A stretch of 33,451 bases of DNA from Burkholderia sp. Ac-20379. Lineage in GTDB: Bacteria; Pseudomonadota; Gammaproteobacteria; Burkholderiales; Burkholderiaceae. This document shows positions 31,174-33,451 of the stretch, one piece after another. A model generated the notes under the pieces. It searched no databases, had not been told where the DNA came from, and was given only the letters and a program-made list of their open reading frames with translations. The stretch lies in assembly GCF_017104645.1 (NCBI RefSeq), contig NZ_JAAGPF010000053.1, forward strand, positions 1 to 33,451, in the 5' to 3' direction. Numbering within the stretch: the stretch's first letter is position 1; every line of letters starts with the position of its first letter. The position numbers and the translations under genes were made by a program.

Positions 31174-33369
31174 TCAGAACGCGTACCGCATCCCCGCGAA
31201 CACGCTGCGCCCCTCGCCCGGATAGAAGATCGCCGTGCTCGACGCGGTGCGCGCGTTGGCGATGGTGCTGACGTCGGACACATAGCGCTTGTTCGCCAGG
31301 TTGCGCGCGTCGATGTAGATCGACAGCCCGTTGCGGAAATCCATCCCCGCCTGCACGCCGAACACCGTGTAGCCCGGCACGCGCAGCGTGTTGGCGTCGT
31401 CGGCCCAGCCGCCGGACGGCACCCAGTCGACGCTGGCCGACAGGTGGAAACCGTTCGGCCGCGCGTAGCCGAGCACGGCGCGCAGCACGTTCAGCGGCAC
31501 GCCGGCGATGCGGTTCGAGCCGTATTGCGGATCGTCCTTGAAGCGGAAATCGCTGAGGTTCCAGACGCCCGACAGCGTGATGCGATCGCCCGCGCCCTTG
31601 CGCGTCACGTCGCGCCAGAGATCGACGGATGCCCCGGCCTCGATGCCCTGCAGCACCGTCTTGTTCGCGTTGAACGTGGCGGCCGGGATGTCGGGATTGG
31701 TGGTGTATTGCAGCAACTGGTCGCGCACCAGCGAGCGGTAGGCGGTCAGGTCCCAGCTCACGCGGTCGCGCGTGCCGCGCGTGCCGAGTTCGAGCGTCCA
31801 CGCGTGCTGCGCCGCGAGCGGCGTGAAGCGCGTGGTGGCGGAGAACGTCTGCGAGAGATCGGTGAAATCGGGCACGTCCTGGCTGCGCGTGATGTCGACG
31901 AAGGCCTGCACGTCGCGCTGCGGCTGCCAGAGCAGGCCGAGCTTCGGGTTCAGGCCGCTGTACGACGCGCGCGTGGATTTGTAGGCCGGATCGGTGGCGA
32001 GGCCGCCGTTGTCGACGTATTCGCGCACCGAATGCAGTGCCTTCACGCCCGTCATCAGCGCCACGGTCGGCAGGAAGAACAGCCGGTTTTCCACGTAGGC
32101 CTCGTAATTGAAGGCGGTTTGCGTGGAATCGAGCGTCTGCGCGCCGCGCTCGCCGTTCACGTTCACATACTGGTTCGCCTGGGTGCGCCCGCCGAAGAAG
32201 CGCGCGCCGACGATCAGCTCGTCGCGCATGCCGGCCAGCGTCGGATGCGCGATGAAGCGCGGCGCGAAGCCGTAGGTCCAGCCGTCCTGGTCGAGCGCCT
32301 GGAAGATCGGGTGATACAGGCTCTTGTGGATCGCCCAGGTATCGAACTGCAACTGGCCGGCGTCGAGCTGCACGGTGGTGCGGTTGGCGATCCGCTCGGT
32401 GCGCGTGTTGCGCGCCTGATCGCCCGACAGCGCGCTCGGCGCGGCGGCGGTCGGGTTGTGCAGCGCGTCCGACAGCGACAGCGAGCCGGGCAGCTTCTGG
32501 TCCACCACGTACGCGCCGACATAGAAGCGCGTTTCCACGCTCGGGCTGAAGCGGTAGCCCACGTTCGCGTTGAACTGCTCGTACTGGCCGCGCTCGTGGT
32601 CGCGCCAGCCGTCGGCGTGATTGACGCTGAACGTGGCGAGGAAATCGAGCGGGCCGATCACGCGCGAGAGCTGCGCGCTGGTGCGCAGCGTGCCGTAGCT
32701 GCCGCCTTCGAGGCGCACGATGTTCGGCGCCTGCGCCGTGTAGGCGGTGGGCGTGACGAAGTTGATCGCGCCGCCGAGCGTGGACGCGCCGTATTGCAGG
32801 CCGTTGCCGCCCTTGTAGATCTCGGTGGCCTGCAGCGCGAGCGGATCGATCTGGTAGTAATCGCCGCTGCCGTCGGCGAGGTTGGTGGGGATGCCGTCCT
32901 GCAGGATGTCGAGGCCGCGCGCGTGATAGCCGCGCGCGATGCCCGAGCCGCGGATCGACAGGCGCAGCTCCTGCCCGTAGCGGTTCTCGACGAACACGCC
33001 CGGCGCGTCCTTCAGCACGTCGCGCAGCGTGAACGCGTAGCGGTCGGCGTAGGACGACGCGTCGACGAAGCCGACCGAGCCGGCCGTCTGATCGATGCGG
33101 CGTTTCAGCGAGCGCGTGCTCAGTGCGGTGGGCGAGGCGTCGGCGTCGGGGGCCGCCTTGACGGCGACCGGCGCGAGCGTCACGGCGGGGGTGGATGCGG
33201 AGGCAGCGGGCGTTGCTTCGATGGCCGGGGCGGCGGCCGATGCGTTCGCCGCTGCATTTGCTGGCGCAACAGTCGGTGCAACGGCCGGCGACGCCGCGCT
33301 CGCGGACAACGCGGACACGGCGGACAGCACGCCGGCGACGGCGGCGGCGATACGGGACGGTTGGATCAT
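31174..33369 (-). CDS. TonB-dependent outer-membrane receptor
   Basis: Predicted 731 aa from the ATG at MIQPSRIAAAVAGVLSAV, which starts a normal signal peptide; a longer reading adds 21 unlikely residues. After the signal comes an Ala/Pro/Val-rich linker of about 50 residues, then the plug domain (DVLKDAPGVFVENRYGQELRLSIRGSG; GLDILQDGIPTNLADGSGD; YGASTLGGAINFVTP), then a 22-strand-type barrel ending GMRYAF. No STN signalling domain is present, so it is unlikely to drive a FecR/FecI cascade. The substrate (siderophore, metal chelate or other) cannot be told. The 82 bp upstream within the window show no clear Fur box. Confidence 0.92.
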   Translation of the reverse strand: MIQPSRIAAAVAGVLSAVSALSASAASPAVAPTVAPANAAANASAAAPAIEATPAASASTPAVTLAPVAVKAAPDADASPTALSTRSLKRRIDQTAGSVGFVDASSYADRYAFTLRDVLKDAPGVFVENRYGQELRLSIRGSGIARGYHARGLDILQDGIPTNLADGSGDYYQIDPLALQATEIYKGGNGLQYGASTLGGAINFVTPTAYTAQAPNIVRLEGGSYGTLRTSAQLSRVIGPLDFLATFSVNHADGWRDHERGQYEQFNANVGYRFSPSVETRFYVGAYVVDQKLPGSLSLSDALHNPTAAAPSALSGDQARNTRTERIANRTTVQLDAGQLQFDTWAIHKSLYHPIFQALDQDGWTYGFAPRFIAHPTLAGMRDELIVGARFFGGRTQANQYVNVNGERGAQTLDSTQTAFNYEAYVENRLFFLPTVALMTGVKALHSVREYVDNGGLATDPAYKSTRASYSGLNPKLGLLWQPQRDVQAFVDITRSQDVPDFTDLSQTFSATTRFTPLAAQHAWTLELGTRGTRDRVSWDLTAYRSLVRDQLLQYTTNPDIPAATFNANKTVLQGIEAGASVDLWRDVTRKGAGDRITLSGVWNLSDFRFKDDPQYGSNRIAGVPLNVLRAVLGYARPNGFHLSASVDWVPSGGWADDANTLRVPGYTVFGVQAGMDFRNGLSIYIDARNLANKRYVSDVSTIANARTASSTAIFYPGEGRSVFAGMRYAF

Positions 33370-33451
33370 GATGTGTTGGTCTGTTTGGCGAGTGAAGCCG
33401 CGCGGCGCGCCGTGCAATCGGCGAACGGCCACGCGCGGCCGGCATCGCGGC

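Overview
The window is GC-rich, densely coded DNA that looks like a Burkholderia sensu stricto chromosome (B. gladioli/glumae-like is a guess). The basis is codon use, two Burkholderia-type porins, ACS-family MFS carriers, GntR-FCD regulators and a Sco/PCuAC/CopC copper cassette. No rRNA, tRNA, CRISPR array, transposase or integrase was seen.

Left part (1-7520). A minus-strand operon encodes a three-subunit membrane-linked sugar/sugar-acid dehydrogenase of the gluconate 2-dehydrogenase type: small Tat subunit, GMC flavoprotein, then a cytochrome c subunit cut by the window edge. A perfect 18-bp LacI-type palindrome lies in its promoter. Next come a lone FecI-type ECF sigma factor with a Fur-box-like site and a four-gene polar amino acid ABC importer (binding protein, two permeases, ATPase). 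The importer is preceded by two FadR-type palindromes 200 bp apart. A hairpin-rich gap and a small conserved-looking ORF follow.

Middle (7550-13840). A lower-GC patch carries a LysR regulator divergent from an NmrA-like reductase, plus a P-loop kinase-like protein. After a 565-bp gap with an orphan terminator comes a copper-handling cassette (DUF2946, Sco, PCuAC, CopC). It faces a membrane protein of unknown function across a strong hairpin.

Right part (13900-30935). This is the most interesting region: a catabolic island bounded by two paralogous GntR-FCD regulators, each with an extra winged-helix segment. The plus-strand set is a LigI-like amidohydrolase with a Tat-like leader, an aldehyde dehydrogenase, a cupin, an isocitrate/isopropylmalate-type dehydrogenase, an MFS carrier, an ABM-domain protein and a porin. 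Then come a minus-strand aconitase with an altered active-site segment plus a binding-protein-fold protein lacking a signal peptide, a second MFS-porin pair, and a beta-propeller lactonase. A 28-bp motif recurs in the aconitase/MFS and lactonase/GntR divergent promoters, which suggests one regulon. My inference is uptake of a lactonised hydroxy-di/tricarboxylate, ring opening, aconitase-type isomerisation, oxidative decarboxylation and aldehyde oxidation. The substrate is unknown.

The window ends with a minus-strand TonB-dependent receptor (31174-33369) that lacks a FecA-type signalling domain.
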